NCBI GenBank assembly: GCA_002337085.1
Contig: DDFH01000003.1
Coordinates: 248,001-312,000 of the forward strand
DNA from: Hyphomonadaceae bacterium UBA1933
GTDB taxonomy: Bacteria > Pseudomonadota > Alphaproteobacteria > Caulobacterales > Aquidulcibacteraceae
Direction of reading: 5' to 3'
Length of the DNA stretch: 64,000 nucleotides
Shown here: positions 7,818 through 16,705 of the stretch, piece after piece
How positions within the stretch are numbered: the stretch's first letter is position 1
How the letters are laid out: each line of letters opens with the position of its first letter
Notes under the pieces: model-generated
Seen by the model: only the letters and a program-made list of their open reading frames with translations
The model's database searches: none
Told to the model about the DNA's origin: nothing
Program-made: the position numbers and the translations under genes

Positions 7818-9743
7818 ATGAAAAACAAACTTTTCTTGCTTGCATTCGCGCCATTAATCCCTTTTTCTGCAATACCCTTTTCTGCCATGGCGCAAAATTC
7901 CGCGCCAAGCGCACTTGAGATTGTGGAAACCATTCCGGCGGCAATGGATGTTCCGTTTGATGGCGTTATGAAATTAAATGTTGATGCCACCAATACCAAA
8001 CAGGGCATAATAAATATTGTGCAAACAATACCGGTGCAAAAATCGGGGCATCAGGTTTTATTATACCCAAAATGGCTTCCGGGTAATCACTCTGTAAGCG
8101 GGGCAATTGAAAAGCTTGCGGGCTTAAAGATTTATGGTGATGGCAAGAAAATCGAATGGGTGCGCGATACTGTTGATGTTTTTGCCTTTCATATCAATGT
8201 GCCAGACGGTGTTAAAGAGTTAAAACTTGAATACCAATATCTTTCCCCAACCCAAGAAAACCAAGGGCGAATGGAAGTTACGCCAGAGATGATGAGCCTG
8301 CAAACAAATAGCGTCTCACTTTATCCAGCGGGTTATTATGTGCGCAATATTCCAATTTCTTGGACGGTTAAATTACCAAAAGATTGGACTGCGGCAACCG
8401 CACTTAGACCTATTTCAACCAATGGCGACACAATCACCTATGAAACCGTGCCATATGATGTTTTTGTGGATTCACCCATGCTTGCGGGGCGCTATTTCAA
8501 AAAAGTTGAGCTTAGTCCAAAGGTAACACTGAACATCTTTGCCGATGCCCCAAAATATCTTGAGGCAAAGCCCGAACAAATTACCCCGCACAAGAAATTA
8601 GTAGAACAGGCTGTTAAAACCTTTGGCGCTGAACATTATGATCATTATGACTTCCTTCTAAGTCTTTCTGACAAATTGGGCGGGATTGGTCTTGAACATC
8701 ACCGTTCCTCTGAAGATGGCGTTGGAACCGGCTATTTCACCGATTGGGATTCAAGCCTTGATGATAGAAACCTTTTACCACACGAATATACGCATTCATG
8801 GGATGGTAAATTCCGCCGTGGCGCCGATTTATGGACACCGGATTATCGCACCCCAATGCAAGATTCACTTTTATGGGTTTATGAGGGGCAAACCCAATTC
8901 TGGGGCTATGTCCTTGGTGCGCGTTCTGGGCTTTATACCAAAGAAGAAACCCTTGAAAGCTATGCATCTATTGCGGCATATCTTGATAACCGCAAGGGTC
9001 GTATCTGGCGCGACCTTATTGACACCACCAATGACCCCATAATAACCCCGCGTGCGCCAAAGGGTTGGGTTTCTTACCAACGCTCCGAAGATTATTATGA
9101 TGAAGGGCTTTTGGTTTGGGTCGAAGTTGACGCAAAAATCCGCGAACTTTCAAAAGGCAAAAAAGGCATTGATGATTTTGCCAAGGCGTTTTTCGGCATT
9201 AAAAATGGTGATTATGGTGAAGTTACCTATAAATTCGAGGATGTTGTAAAAAACCTAAACGATATTGCCCCTTATGATTGGGCAAAACTTTTGAATGAAC
9301 GTCTTTACGGCAATGCGGATGGTGCGCCATTGGCGGGCTTTGCCGCAAGCGGTTATAAATTAGTTTATAATGACAAGCCAAACCTTTATATCAAACAGGG
9401 CGAAGCCAGCGCAAAAACGCTAAATTTAAATTATACTCTTGGTATGGCGGTTGCCAATGATGGCAAGATTGTCAATGTGATGTGGGATGGCATTGCCTTC
9501 AAACAAGGGCTTACCAATGCCGATAAGATTATCGCAATCAATGGCAAGCCGTGGTCAAAAGATGCCGCAATTGATGAAATAAAAACCGCAAAAGATAATA
9601 AAAATCCGTTGGAACTAATCATCAAATCTGGCGATACTTATAGCGTTATAAAAATTGATTATCATGATGGGATGAAATACCCTCACTTTGAAAAAACCGG
9701 TGTTCCTGGTGCGCTTGATAAATTATTGGAGCCATTGAAATAA
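7818..9743 (+). CDS. M61 family metallopeptidase with PDZ domain (copy 2)
   Basis: This is a tandem paralog of 5859-7769 and is highly similar along its whole 641-residue length. The signal peptide is slightly longer (repeat-like PFSAIPFSAMA), HEYTH falls at about 322-326 with the downstream glutamate at about 356, and a C-terminal PDZ domain is present. Long stretches around the active site are identical, while the PDZ domain and the strand region at 200-250 have changed more, which suggests duplication followed by tuning of specificity. It ends one base before the start of the next gene, so that gene is probably translated from the same message. Confidence 0.93.
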   Translation: MKNKLFLLAFAPLIPFSAIPFSAMAQNSAPSALEIVETIPAAMDVPFDGVMKLNVDATNTKQGIINIVQTIPVQKSGHQVLLYPKWLPGNHSVSGAIEKLAGLKIYGDGKKIEWVRDTVDVFAFHINVPDGVKELKLEYQYLSPTQENQGRMEVTPEMMSLQTNSVSLYPAGYYVRNIPISWTVKLPKDWTAATALRPISTNGDTITYETVPYDVFVDSPMLAGRYFKKVELSPKVTLNIFADAPKYLEAKPEQITPHKKLVEQAVKTFGAEHYDHYDFLLSLSDKLGGIGLEHHRSSEDGVGTGYFTDWDSSLDDRNLLPHEYTHSWDGKFRRGADLWTPDYRTPMQDSLLWVYEGQTQFWGYVLGARSGLYTKEETLESYASIAAYLDNRKGRIWRDLIDTTNDPIITPRAPKGWVSYQRSEDYYDEGLLVWVEVDAKIRELSKGKKGIDDFAKAFFGIKNGDYGEVTYKFEDVVKNLNDIAPYDWAKLLNERLYGNADGAPLAGFAASGYKLVYNDKPNLYIKQGEASAKTLNLNYTLGMAVANDGKIVNVMWDGIAFKQGLTNADKIIAINGKPWSKDAAIDEIKTAKDNKNPLELIIKSGDTYSVIKIDYHDGMKYPHFEKTGVPGALDKLLEPLK

Positions 9744-9744
9744 T

Positions 9745-10512
9745 ATGCCCGCATTACCGCCTGATAATCTGATTGTTGAAACTATTATTCTTGTCAAAGC
9801 TAATACAGCCGAAAATGAAAAAATGTGTAGCAAACAGGGGCAATTTTGCCTCGAGATGGTTAATCAGGATGGCAAAAATACGCTTTTTGTAACTATCACC
9901 AAGTCTGGGCTTGCAGATGAAAAAATCGAAGTCGCGGTTGGCGATAGTGAAAATGCGGGCTTTGGCGGAACTGCGCTTCATATTTATCCCAAGCTTTATC
10001 TGGTGCTGGATGGTGATACCAAAAAAATTAAATCCGCACTCTTTGGCACGCTTACCCATTCATCGGATATGTATTCGGGCGGTGGCGCAAGTGGTGATGT
10101 CCTAAACCTTTATTATTCAGAACCTTTCAAAGCCGGTGAGGGGGCAAAAAGCGTTCTCGATTTACCTATTTATGGCTATAAAATGATACGTGCCTGTTTC
10201 TCCGAAGAGGAATATAAGGCACGTAGCTATGCCTGCCATGATGAATATCGGTTTGATGCGAATTTTAAACCAACAAAGACCTTGGTAAATCAATTGCCAG
10301 TTTTTGAATATTCATCAAGTGCCGCAAATTTTCCCGTTGGTGTAAGCCTTGATGCCGATAATTCAGGGCGGAAATTGCGCAAAAAAGACTTCGTTTGGCA
10401 AAACGACCCCGACTGCACAATCAAAAACAAATTCCATTTTGATGAGCAAAAGAAAACCTATATCCCGCAAAAAGCCTTGCCCGAATGCGGCGATTATTTT
10501 CCAGGGAATTAG
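9745..10512 (+). CDS. Hypothetical protein downstream of M61 pair
   Basis: I do not recognise this 255-residue protein. It starts at an ATG in the context TAATATG, one base after the stop of the second M61 gene, so it is probably translationally coupled. No signal peptide or membrane segment is visible. It has six cysteines, several of them spaced in the second half (IRACFSEEEY, SYACHDEY, DPDCTI, LPECGDY), and a beta-rich look. A Gly-rich loop (SGGGASGDV) lies near residue 113. The Cys pattern would suit an exported disulfide protein, yet the N-terminus is not a classical signal, so the true location is unclear. An upstream in-frame start would overlap the M61 gene. Confidence 0.7.
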   Translation: MPALPPDNLIVETIILVKANTAENEKMCSKQGQFCLEMVNQDGKNTLFVTITKSGLADEKIEVAVGDSENAGFGGTALHIYPKLYLVLDGDTKKIKSALFGTLTHSSDMYSGGGASGDVLNLYYSEPFKAGEGAKSVLDLPIYGYKMIRACFSEEEYKARSYACHDEYRFDANFKPTKTLVNQLPVFEYSSSAANFPVGVSLDADNSGRKLRKKDFVWQNDPDCTIKNKFHFDEQKKTYIPQKALPECGDYFPGN

Positions 10513-10585
10513 GGATTAATTCCTAACAAATATGTGTTTTTCCGTATTGCATAATATTTTATAATCTTTTCGGACAATATCATAA

Positions 10586-11221
10586 TTATCCCGCATGCTC
10601 GGTTAAAATTTTAAACGCCACAAATGCCAAAATTGCACCCAAAACCCATTTTTGTATTTTTATCCATTTGGGGTTATCGTTGAAAAAGCGTGCCATTGAA
10701 CCGGCGCTAAAAATAACTATGCCATTTATGCAAAGGCTTGCGAAGATTTGAATTAAGCCAAGGCAGAAAAATTGAAAATATAAATGCCCGATTTTGGTAT
10801 TAATGAATTGCGGCAATATCGAAACAAATAATACCATTGCCTTGGGGTTTAAAATATTGGTGAAAAATCCCATTAAATAAAGGGTTTTTGGGCTATCTTC
10901 ATGAAGCTTTTCAACCGCAAAAATTGATTTGGCATTTGGGTGAACTGCCTGCCATGCCAGATATAAAATATAAATTGCGCCCGCATATTTTATTAAATCA
11001 AAAGCAAATGGAATGTGCATAATCAATGCCGATACGCCAAATGCCGACATGATAATAAAAATTATGGATGCGGTTTGCACCCCAATCATTGAAATGAAAC
11101 CCGCCTTGGCCCCTTGGGAGATGGAGCGCGAGATTAAATACATCATATTTGGGCCAGGGCTAGAAGCCATGGCAAATGCCACAATCGAATACCCGAAAAT
11201 ACGTGAAAAATCGAAAACCAT
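10586..11221 (-). CDS. LysE/RhtB family amino-acid exporter
   Basis: This is an inner-membrane exporter of 211 residues with about six hydrophobic segments. The N-terminal family signature is ASSPGPNMMYLISRSISQGAKAGF (residues about 19-42), where the PGPN loop is characteristic of the LysE/RhtB superfamily. GFFTNILNPKAMVLFVSILPQF in the middle is the second conserved block. These carriers remove amino acids such as homoserine, threonine or lysine; the substrate cannot be assigned here. It lies downstream of, and in the same direction as, the aminotransferase, but a strong terminator separates them. Confidence 0.92.
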   Translation of the reverse strand: MVFDFSRIFGYSIVAFAMASSPGPNMMYLISRSISQGAKAGFISMIGVQTASIIFIIMSAFGVSALIMHIPFAFDLIKYAGAIYILYLAWQAVHPNAKSIFAVEKLHEDSPKTLYLMGFFTNILNPKAMVLFVSILPQFINTKIGHLYFQFFCLGLIQIFASLCINGIVIFSAGSMARFFNDNPKWIKIQKWVLGAILAFVAFKILTEHAG

Positions 11222-11233
11222 ATTTACCTACAA

Positions 11234-11262
11234 CAAAAAAGGCCTTGGAAAATTCCAAGGCC
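11234..11262 (-). terminator. Terminator of aminotransferase gene
   Basis: On the minus strand a perfect 10-bp stem (GGCCTTGGAA / TTCCAAGGCC) is followed by six T. It lies 26 bases after the stop of 11288-12499 and just upstream of the LysE-type gene. Confidence 0.92.
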
Positions 11263-11287
11263 CTTTAAAATCTTACCTAGAATTTTC

Positions 11288-12499
11288 CTATGTTAATGAT
11301 GCACAGAAGCGTTGAATTCTTTCACATGCCTTAGTTAGTGATTCAGTATCAGTTGCATATGAAATACGGAATGCAGGGCCAAGGCCGAATGCAGAACCAT
11401 GAACCACGGCAACGCCTTCCTGTTCAAGAAGTGCGGTTACGAAATCTTCGTCATTTTCCAAAACTTTTCCGTTTTGGGTTTTTTTGCCCATTAATGCGGC
11501 ACAAGAAGGGTAAACATAGAATGCACCTTCTGGGGTTGGGCAATTAAGACCAGTCGCCTGATTAAGCATTGAAACCACCAAATCACGACGTGCTTTGAAA
11601 ACTGCTTTACGCTCTTCAAGGAAATCTTGCGGGCCATTTAATGCCTCAACTGCTGCCCATTGCGAAATTGAACAAGGGTTAGAAGTTGTTTGTGACGCCA
11701 TATTTCCCATTGCTTTGATTAACCACTGTGGGCCACCTGCGTAACCAATGCGCCAGCCAGTCATCGCATAGGCTTTGGAAACACCATTGCAAGTAAGTGT
11801 GCGATCATAAAGTTTTGGCTCAACTTGTGCGATGGTAAAGAATTCAAAGCCGTCATACATCAAATGCTCATACATATCATCGGTCATAATCATGACATGC
11901 GGATGCTTCAAAAGAACATCTGCCAAAGCGCGCAAATCGTCTTTTGAATATGCAGCACCAGTTGGGTTTGACGGGCTATTGATAATTACCCATTTTGTTT
12001 TAGGGGTAATCGCAGCCTCTAATTCGCTTGCGGTAAGGCGATAGCCATTTTCTTCTTTGGTTGAAACGCAAACTGGTGTGCCATTACATAATAAAACCAT
12101 ATCAGGATAAGAAACCCAATAAGGTGCAGGAATGATAACTTCATCGCCTTCATTAACACTTGCAGCCAAGGCATTATATAAAACAGGCTTGCCGCCAGTT
12201 GAAACGTGAATTTGTGCTGGAACATATTCAAGGCCATTTTCGCGTTTGAATTTTGCGCAAACTGCCTTCTTAAGTTCAGGAATACCATCTGGGTCCGTAT
12301 ATTTGGTTTTGCCTTCATTAATTGCCTTGATTGCAGCGTCCTTGATATTTTGTGGCGTGTCAAAATCGGGTTCGCCCGCGCCAAGACCAATAACGTCACG
12401 ACCCTCTGCCTTTAATGCACGCGCTTTTGCAGACACGGCAATTGTTGGTGAAGGTTTAATTCTTTTCAAAGCATTAGAAGGTTCCACATTAATCTCCAT
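11288..12499 (-). CDS. aspC: Aspartate aminotransferase, class I PLP enzyme
   Basis: This 403-residue fold-type I aminotransferase exchanges the amino group between aspartate and 2-oxoglutarate. The PLP Schiff-base lysine is K242 in NGVSKAYAMTGWR, with R250 following. The NSPSNPTGAAY block (174-184) supplies the PLP-contacting asparagine and D207 contacts the pyridine nitrogen. The substrate-carboxylate arginine lies in the late FRISYAT segment. The sequence is of the Ib subgroup common in alphaproteobacteria, which can also act on prephenate; which activity dominates cannot be read from sequence. It is divergent from the ilv leader region. Confidence 0.93.
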   Translation of the reverse strand: MEINVEPSNALKRIKPSPTIAVSAKARALKAEGRDVIGLGAGEPDFDTPQNIKDAAIKAINEGKTKYTDPDGIPELKKAVCAKFKRENGLEYVPAQIHVSTGGKPVLYNALAASVNEGDEVIIPAPYWVSYPDMVLLCNGTPVCVSTKEENGYRLTASELEAAITPKTKWVIINSPSNPTGAAYSKDDLRALADVLLKHPHVMIMTDDMYEHLMYDGFEFFTIAQVEPKLYDRTLTCNGVSKAYAMTGWRIGYAGGPQWLIKAMGNMASQTTSNPCSISQWAAVEALNGPQDFLEERKAVFKARRDLVVSMLNQATGLNCPTPEGAFYVYPSCAALMGKKTQNGKVLENDEDFVTALLEQEGVAVVHGSAFGLGPAFRISYATDTESLTKACERIQRFCASLT

Positions 12500-12685
12500 T
12501 TTATTGCGGTTGGGAACTGTGGGTCTCTATAATCAAGGTCGCGGCGAATTGCAAAACAAGTTTTCCAAAAAATGCACAAATGAGACGAAAGTTTGCACCC
12601 ATGCGACAAAAAAACTGTTTTCGAGGTGAATTTTGCCTCAATAAACTACTTGACATGCGGGGCGCGCAAATATATTGCTTGAGAT

Positions 12686-12733
12686 ATGAAAACTTATGCA
12701 AATCTTGTCGTGATTATCAACGTGTGCTTCTGA
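12686..12733 (+). CDS. ilv leader peptide (attenuator, 15 aa)
   Basis: This short frame encodes MKTYANLVVIINVCF. Seven of its 15 residues are branched-chain, with a dense Leu-Val-Val-Ile-Ile-(Asn)-Val run in the middle. It lies just after a promoter-like sequence and 20 bases before a perfect Rho-independent terminator that precedes ilvB. This is the layout of a classical transcription attenuator: ribosome stalling at branched-chain codons when charged tRNA is scarce prevents terminator formation. A small GAG upstream is the only Shine-Dalgarno, so it may be translated almost leaderless. Confidence 0.82.
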   Translation: MKTYANLVVIINVCF

Positions 12734-12752
12734 GGATTATTTTTCAGGGGTA

Positions 12753-12790
12753 TACGAAAATTTGGGGCTTCTAAAGCCCCATTTTTCGTT
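12753..12790 (+). terminator. ilv attenuator terminator
   Basis: The stem GGGGCTT (12764-12770) / AAGCCCC (12774-12780) with a 3-base loop is extended by an A-rich/T-rich outer pairing (ACGAAAA with TTTTTCGT). It is followed by ATTTTTCGTTT. It ends about 57 bases before the ilvB start and is not at the end of any long gene, which fits an attenuator. Confidence 0.85.
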
Positions 12791-12846
12791 TCAGGGCAGT
12801 GTTTTAAGCCAAGTTTTAGTTATGTACGCAACAGACAGGGGTAATT

Positions 12847-14640
12847 ATGTCTAGTTCCAAGAATAAATCGGCGAATGATAAATTGATTGGCACCGAAATT
12901 TCAGGTGCAGAAATTATTGTAAACGCATTGCGTGAGCAGGGCGTGGACACGATTTTTGGCTATCCGGGCGGCGCGGTGCTGCCGATTTATGATGCGCTCT
13001 ATCAGCAGGACTATATTACCCACGTCCTTGTGCGCCATGAACAGGGCGCAAGCCATATGGCAGAGGGTTTTGCCCGTTCGACTGGAAAGTGCGGCACGGT
13101 TCTTGTTACTTCTGGCCCTGGTGTTACCAATGCAATTACGGGCATTGTGGATGCGCTTTTGGATTCAATTCCAATGGTGGTTTTGTGCGGTCAGGTTCCG
13201 ACCCATTTAATCGGCACGGATGCGTTCCAAGAGGCGGATACAACCGGCCTTACCCGTTCGGCGGCGAAACATAATTATTTGGTTAAATCGGTTGATGATT
13301 TAGAAGGCATTATCCATGAGGCATATCACATTGCCACAACTGGTCGTCCAGGGCCTGTGGTTATTGATATTCCAAAAGATGTTCAATTTGGCAAAACCAT
13401 TTTCAAAGGCAAAAATTCCTACAAAGACTTTGAATATGACCCAATTACCGAACCATATATGCCGGCCATTAAAATGGCGATTGATTTACTTGCCAAGGCA
13501 AAGAAACCAGTAATTTATACCGGTGGCGGCATTATTAATGCAGGCAAAGAAGCATCAGAGGCATTACGCGAATTGGTAAAAATTACCAATTTCCCAATCA
13601 CTTCAACCTTGATGGGCTTGGGGGCGTATCCGGCTAGTGGTAAGAATTGGCTTGGAATGCTTGGCATGCACGGCTCATATGAAGCCAACCTTACTATGCA
13701 TGATTGCGATGTTATGCTTTGTATAGGTGCGCGTTTTGATGACCGCGTAACTGGTCGCCTTGATGCCTTTAGCCCGAATTCAAAGAAAATCCACATTGAT
13801 ATTGAGCCATCATCAATCAATAAAAACGTTCGGGTTGATATTGGTATCGTTGCCGATGCGGGCATCGCCACCAAGGCATTGGTCGAGGAATGGAAAAACC
13901 ATAAAGGCAAACGTCCAAATCTTGATGCGTGGTGGAATGAAATCAATGTCTGGCGTGAGCGTAACTCATTTGGTTATAAAAACTCTGATGACATTATTAT
14001 CCCACAATTTGCCATTGAGCGTTTGTACGAATTAACCAAAGACCGCAAAACCTATATTACTACCGAAGTTGGCTTGCACCAAATGTGGGCGGCGCAACAT
14101 TACCATTTTGAAGAGCCAAACCACTGGATGACTTCTGGCGGCCTTGGAACAATGGGTTATGGCTTGCCGGCGGCGGTTGGCGTGCAAAAGGCGCACCCTG
14201 ACGCACTGGTAATTGATATTGCGGGTGATGCATCAGTGCAAATGACGATGCAGGAAATTTCATGCGCCATTCAATATAATTTGCCTGTTAAAATCTTTAT
14301 CATGAATAATGAGTGGATGGGCATGGTTCGCCAATGGCAACAATTATTGCACGGTGAGCGTTATTCGCATTCATATTCGCATTCATTGCCTGATTTTGTT
14401 AAAATGGCGGAGGCGTTTGGCTGTTTGGGGCTTCGTATTGATAAACCATCCGAACTTGATGCAAAAATCAAAGAGATGATTGATTATGACGGCCCAGTTA
14501 TTGTGGATTGCCGCGTTTCAAAAATCGAAAACTGTTTCCCAATGATTCCATCAGGCAAAGCGCATAATGAAATGCTTATGCCCGATGATTTGGGCGACAT
14601 CGGCAGCGTTATTACAGATGCAGGAAAAAAACTCGTTTAA
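12847..14640 (+). CDS. ilvB: Acetolactate synthase, large (catalytic) subunit
   Basis: This thiamine-diphosphate enzyme condenses two pyruvates, or pyruvate with 2-oxobutyrate, in the first common step of valine, leucine and isoleucine synthesis. The 597-residue protein has the catalytic glutamate E65 in LVRHEQGASHMAEG and the FAD/central domain in the middle. The ThDP/Mg motif is GDASVQMTMQEI, with the downstream asparagines in FIMNNEWMGMVRQW. The start follows AGGGG and expression is probably controlled by the attenuator just upstream. The small subunit follows after 23 bases. Confidence 0.97.
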   Translation: MSSSKNKSANDKLIGTEISGAEIIVNALREQGVDTIFGYPGGAVLPIYDALYQQDYITHVLVRHEQGASHMAEGFARSTGKCGTVLVTSGPGVTNAITGIVDALLDSIPMVVLCGQVPTHLIGTDAFQEADTTGLTRSAAKHNYLVKSVDDLEGIIHEAYHIATTGRPGPVVIDIPKDVQFGKTIFKGKNSYKDFEYDPITEPYMPAIKMAIDLLAKAKKPVIYTGGGIINAGKEASEALRELVKITNFPITSTLMGLGAYPASGKNWLGMLGMHGSYEANLTMHDCDVMLCIGARFDDRVTGRLDAFSPNSKKIHIDIEPSSINKNVRVDIGIVADAGIATKALVEEWKNHKGKRPNLDAWWNEINVWRERNSFGYKNSDDIIIPQFAIERLYELTKDRKTYITTEVGLHQMWAAQHYHFEEPNHWMTSGGLGTMGYGLPAAVGVQKAHPDALVIDIAGDASVQMTMQEISCAIQYNLPVKIFIMNNEWMGMVRQWQQLLHGERYSHSYSHSLPDFVKMAEAFGCLGLRIDKPSELDAKIKEMIDYDGPVIVDCRVSKIENCFPMIPSGKAHNEMLMPDDLGDIGSVITDAGKKLV

Positions 14641-14663
14641 ATAAATATATTAAGGGTAGAACA

Positions 14664-15206
14664 ATGAACCAACCAGCAAGTGCATATTTTATCTCAGAAG
14701 AGAAACCCGAAATTATCAGAACCACTTTGGCGGTTATTGTGAAGAACGAGCCGGGGGTTTTGGGGCGTGTGGTCGGTTTATTTTCTGCACGTGGTTATAA
14801 TATAGAAAGCTTGACTGTGGCGGAAACCGATCACGCCAAGCATACATCGCGCATTACCATCGTAACCTCTGGCACATTGGCAACATTGGCGCAAATCAAG
14901 GCGCAATTAAACCGAATTGTGCCGGTTAAACGGGTTATTGATTTCCATGGTGATAGTGATGCTTTATCACGCGAATTGGCGTTAATCAAAGTGGCGGGAA
15001 AGGGTGATGACCGTGTCGAATCACTGCGCCTCGCGGATGCATTCAAGGCCAAGGTTCTGGATGCGGGTCTTGAACATTTTACGTTTGAATTAACAGGAAG
15101 TTCAAAAAAACTTGATGATTTTATCTCTATGATGAAGCCTTTGGGTCTGGTAGAAGTATCACGAACCGGGGTTGCCACCATCCGTCGCGGAAAAGGCAAA
15201 GTTTAA
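14664..15206 (+). CDS. ilvN: Acetolactate synthase, small regulatory subunit
   Basis: This 180-residue regulatory subunit activates the large subunit and mediates valine feedback. An N-terminal ACT domain is clear (about residues 20-95: TLAVIVKNEPGVLGRVVGLF and GYNIESLTVAETD), and a second C-terminal domain of the IlvH/IlvN type ends in SRTGVATIRRGK. The spacing to ilvB (23 bases, with AAGGGTAG before the ATG) indicates one operon. The ilvH-like length (about 160-180) is typical of alphaproteobacteria. Confidence 0.95.
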   Translation: MNQPASAYFISEEKPEIIRTTLAVIVKNEPGVLGRVVGLFSARGYNIESLTVAETDHAKHTSRITIVTSGTLATLAQIKAQLNRIVPVKRVIDFHGDSDALSRELALIKVAGKGDDRVESLRLADAFKAKVLDAGLEHFTFELTGSSKKLDDFISMMKPLGLVEVSRTGVATIRRGKGKV

Positions 15207-15218
15207 AGGCAGTTTTAA

Positions 15219-15899
15219 ATGAATCTCAAGTGGAAAATATTCACCGCGATTTTGGTTGTTTTGGTGGCGGTTGTCGCTGTTTTAAAATTTGTTCCAATTC
15301 GCGGTAAAGAGGCAAATATGTTTATGGGAGTTGATGGCGACCCGCGTATGAAGCTTTGCACCTCCCCAACCGAAGGTGCCTATGCCAAGCCAGAACTTCT
15401 AAAAGCACTTGAGATTTCAGGGCCACTTTCTTTAAGTGATAAGGACAAAGCGATTTACCGTATCATGGTTTTGCGCCCAATTGACCAAAAATCAATCAGC
15501 ATTACTTTCAATACGCCTAATACCAAAACTGCGGGCCATGTTAAGGTAGGTGTTTTCGAAAAAAATGCTGCAAAGTTTGAAGAATCTGATTTAAAATATG
15601 AGCAGGCGGCTTCGTTGGTTAACTCCTTTGAAGATGCCAAAATCTGGGGCAAGCCAAAGCCAACATTGTTAGCCAGAGAAATCGCAATTCCTGCTGAGGC
15701 AATTATTGAAATTGCCGCCCCAAAATTAAATAAATGCGTCATAACCCGTTATGATGACGAACGAATACGCGAGTTAATGGCGGATTTCGATTACCGAATT
15801 CCATCAGTTCTAAAAAATATATCTATGGATGGTTTTGCCCCACCAGGGGAGAAGATGTTTGGTAAAAAAGATGCGCCCAAGAAAGACAATGCACATTAA
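15219..15899 (+). CDS. Hypothetical membrane-anchored protein in ilv operon
   Basis: This 226-residue protein is of unknown function. One N-terminal hydrophobic segment (residues about 7-27, FTAILVVLVAVVAVLKFV) acts as a signal anchor; the rest appears periplasmic. The C-terminus is Lys/Asp-rich (FGKKDAPKKDNAH). Two cysteines (MKLCTSP and NKCVITR) could pair in the periplasm. It lies 12 bases after ilvN and overlaps the next gene by 11 bases, so it is co-transcribed. No residue pattern of an amino-acid enzyme is visible; its link with branched-chain synthesis may be only positional. Confidence 0.78.
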   Translation: MNLKWKIFTAILVVLVAVVAVLKFVPIRGKEANMFMGVDGDPRMKLCTSPTEGAYAKPELLKALEISGPLSLSDKDKAIYRIMVLRPIDQKSISITFNTPNTKTAGHVKVGVFEKNAAKFEESDLKYEQAASLVNSFEDAKIWGKPKPTLLAREIAIPAEAIIEIAAPKLNKCVITRYDDERIRELMADFDYRIPSVLKNISMDGFAPPGEKMFGKKDAPKKDNAH

Positions 15900-16665
15900 A
15901 AATATCGCTTTATTGGCAATCGCGCATTTGTTTTGTGCGGGCGTGGCAATGGCACAAGTTCCTGATTGGGGGCCTGCCAAACCGCATGATAAACCCCCTA
16001 CAAAAGCTGTAACCCCAAAACCACAAACCGCTAAACCTGCGCCCGTCAAAGCGCCGATTGCAAAGACACCTGCAACAAAAATTGTGGCGTCAAAAACGCA
16101 AACTTTCAAAGCACCCGAAGTAACCCAACCTTCACCGCAAACTGTTTTTAAGGCACCGTCAAAAACGGCTGTGCCAAGTGTTTATGCCGAAGATCAAAGC
16201 CAAGAATTGGTCGCGGTTGATTTGCGTCTTGCCTCGGACATAAGTGATTATGGCCCTTTGGCGGCATATACAAAGCATTTGTCAAAAGCTGGCGTGCTGT
16301 ATGATGCCGATGGCGGCACGCCCGATGGTGTTAGTTCTGCGGAAGCGCGGTTCAAAGATTTTCCAACCGCCATCACCCTTGTAAGAGTGCCAGAAAAAGC
16401 AATGGCATCGGCAAATGGTGGTTCATCATGGGGGGCATATAAAATTTATCGCGGCACGCAATTGCTTTCTAGTGGTCGTTATCTTGCAGTGTGGCGTAAA
16501 GAGCAAGGCGTATGGAAAATTGTTTCCGAACTTGCCGCCGGAAAAGACGCGCCGCCACCAGTTTTGCCAAGCAAGCCAACGAATGCGCAGGCGACAAGTG
16601 CAAAAGAAACCCCTGCCGCAGCAAACAAAAAATTGAAAGATGCTTTTGGAAGGACGGTGAATTAA
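15889..16665 (+). CDS. Secreted NTF2/SnoaL-like protein with Lys-Pro-Ala-rich linker
   Basis: This 258-residue protein has a signal peptide (MHIKNIALLAIAHLFCAGVAMAQ). A long Lys/Pro/Ala/Thr-rich linker runs to about residue 100, and a C-terminal domain ends in the pattern GRYLAVWRKEQGVWKIVSEL. That pattern is typical of NTF2-like (SnoaL/DUF4440-type) folds. A disordered Ala/Lys tail follows. The start at 15889 overlaps the end of the preceding gene by 11 bases and gives the signal peptide directly; a 20-residue longer frame exists but would put charged residues ahead of it. The function is unknown. It precedes ilvC but is separated from it by 164 bases. Confidence 0.75.
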   Translation: MHIKNIALLAIAHLFCAGVAMAQVPDWGPAKPHDKPPTKAVTPKPQTAKPAPVKAPIAKTPATKIVASKTQTFKAPEVTQPSPQTVFKAPSKTAVPSVYAEDQSQELVAVDLRLASDISDYGPLAAYTKHLSKAGVLYDADGGTPDGVSSAEARFKDFPTAITLVRVPEKAMASANGGSSWGAYKIYRGTQLLSSGRYLAVWRKEQGVWKIVSELAAGKDAPPPVLPSKPTNAQATSAKETPAAANKKLKDAFGRTVN

Positions 16666-16705
16666 CACTTCCTGCTTAATTTAGCATATTTTTTGCCCTT
16701 TTTAC

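Larger units (their letters stand above)
12500..12846 (+). promoter_or_regulatory. ilvB upstream leader region
   Basis: This gap between divergent aminotransferase and ilvB holds a sigma-70-like promoter on the plus strand. TTGACA lies at 12650-12655 and a TATATT-like -10 at 12671-12676 (15-base spacing; TATTGC at 12673 gives 17). It is followed by the leader peptide frame 12686-12733 and the attenuator hairpin 12753-12790. The predicted transcription start is only a few bases before the leader ATG. The left part (12500-12640) presumably carries the promoter of the minus-strand aminotransferase. Confidence 0.75.

Noticed and set aside
12580..12774. 64-codon frame before ilvB
   Set aside because: It crosses the promoter, overlaps the better leader peptide in another frame and ends inside the attenuator stem.
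14200..14280. GDA instead of GDG in the ThDP motif of IlvB as a possible defect
   Set aside because: GDAS is, as far as I recall, usual in acetolactate synthases of alphaproteobacteria, and all other motifs are intact.
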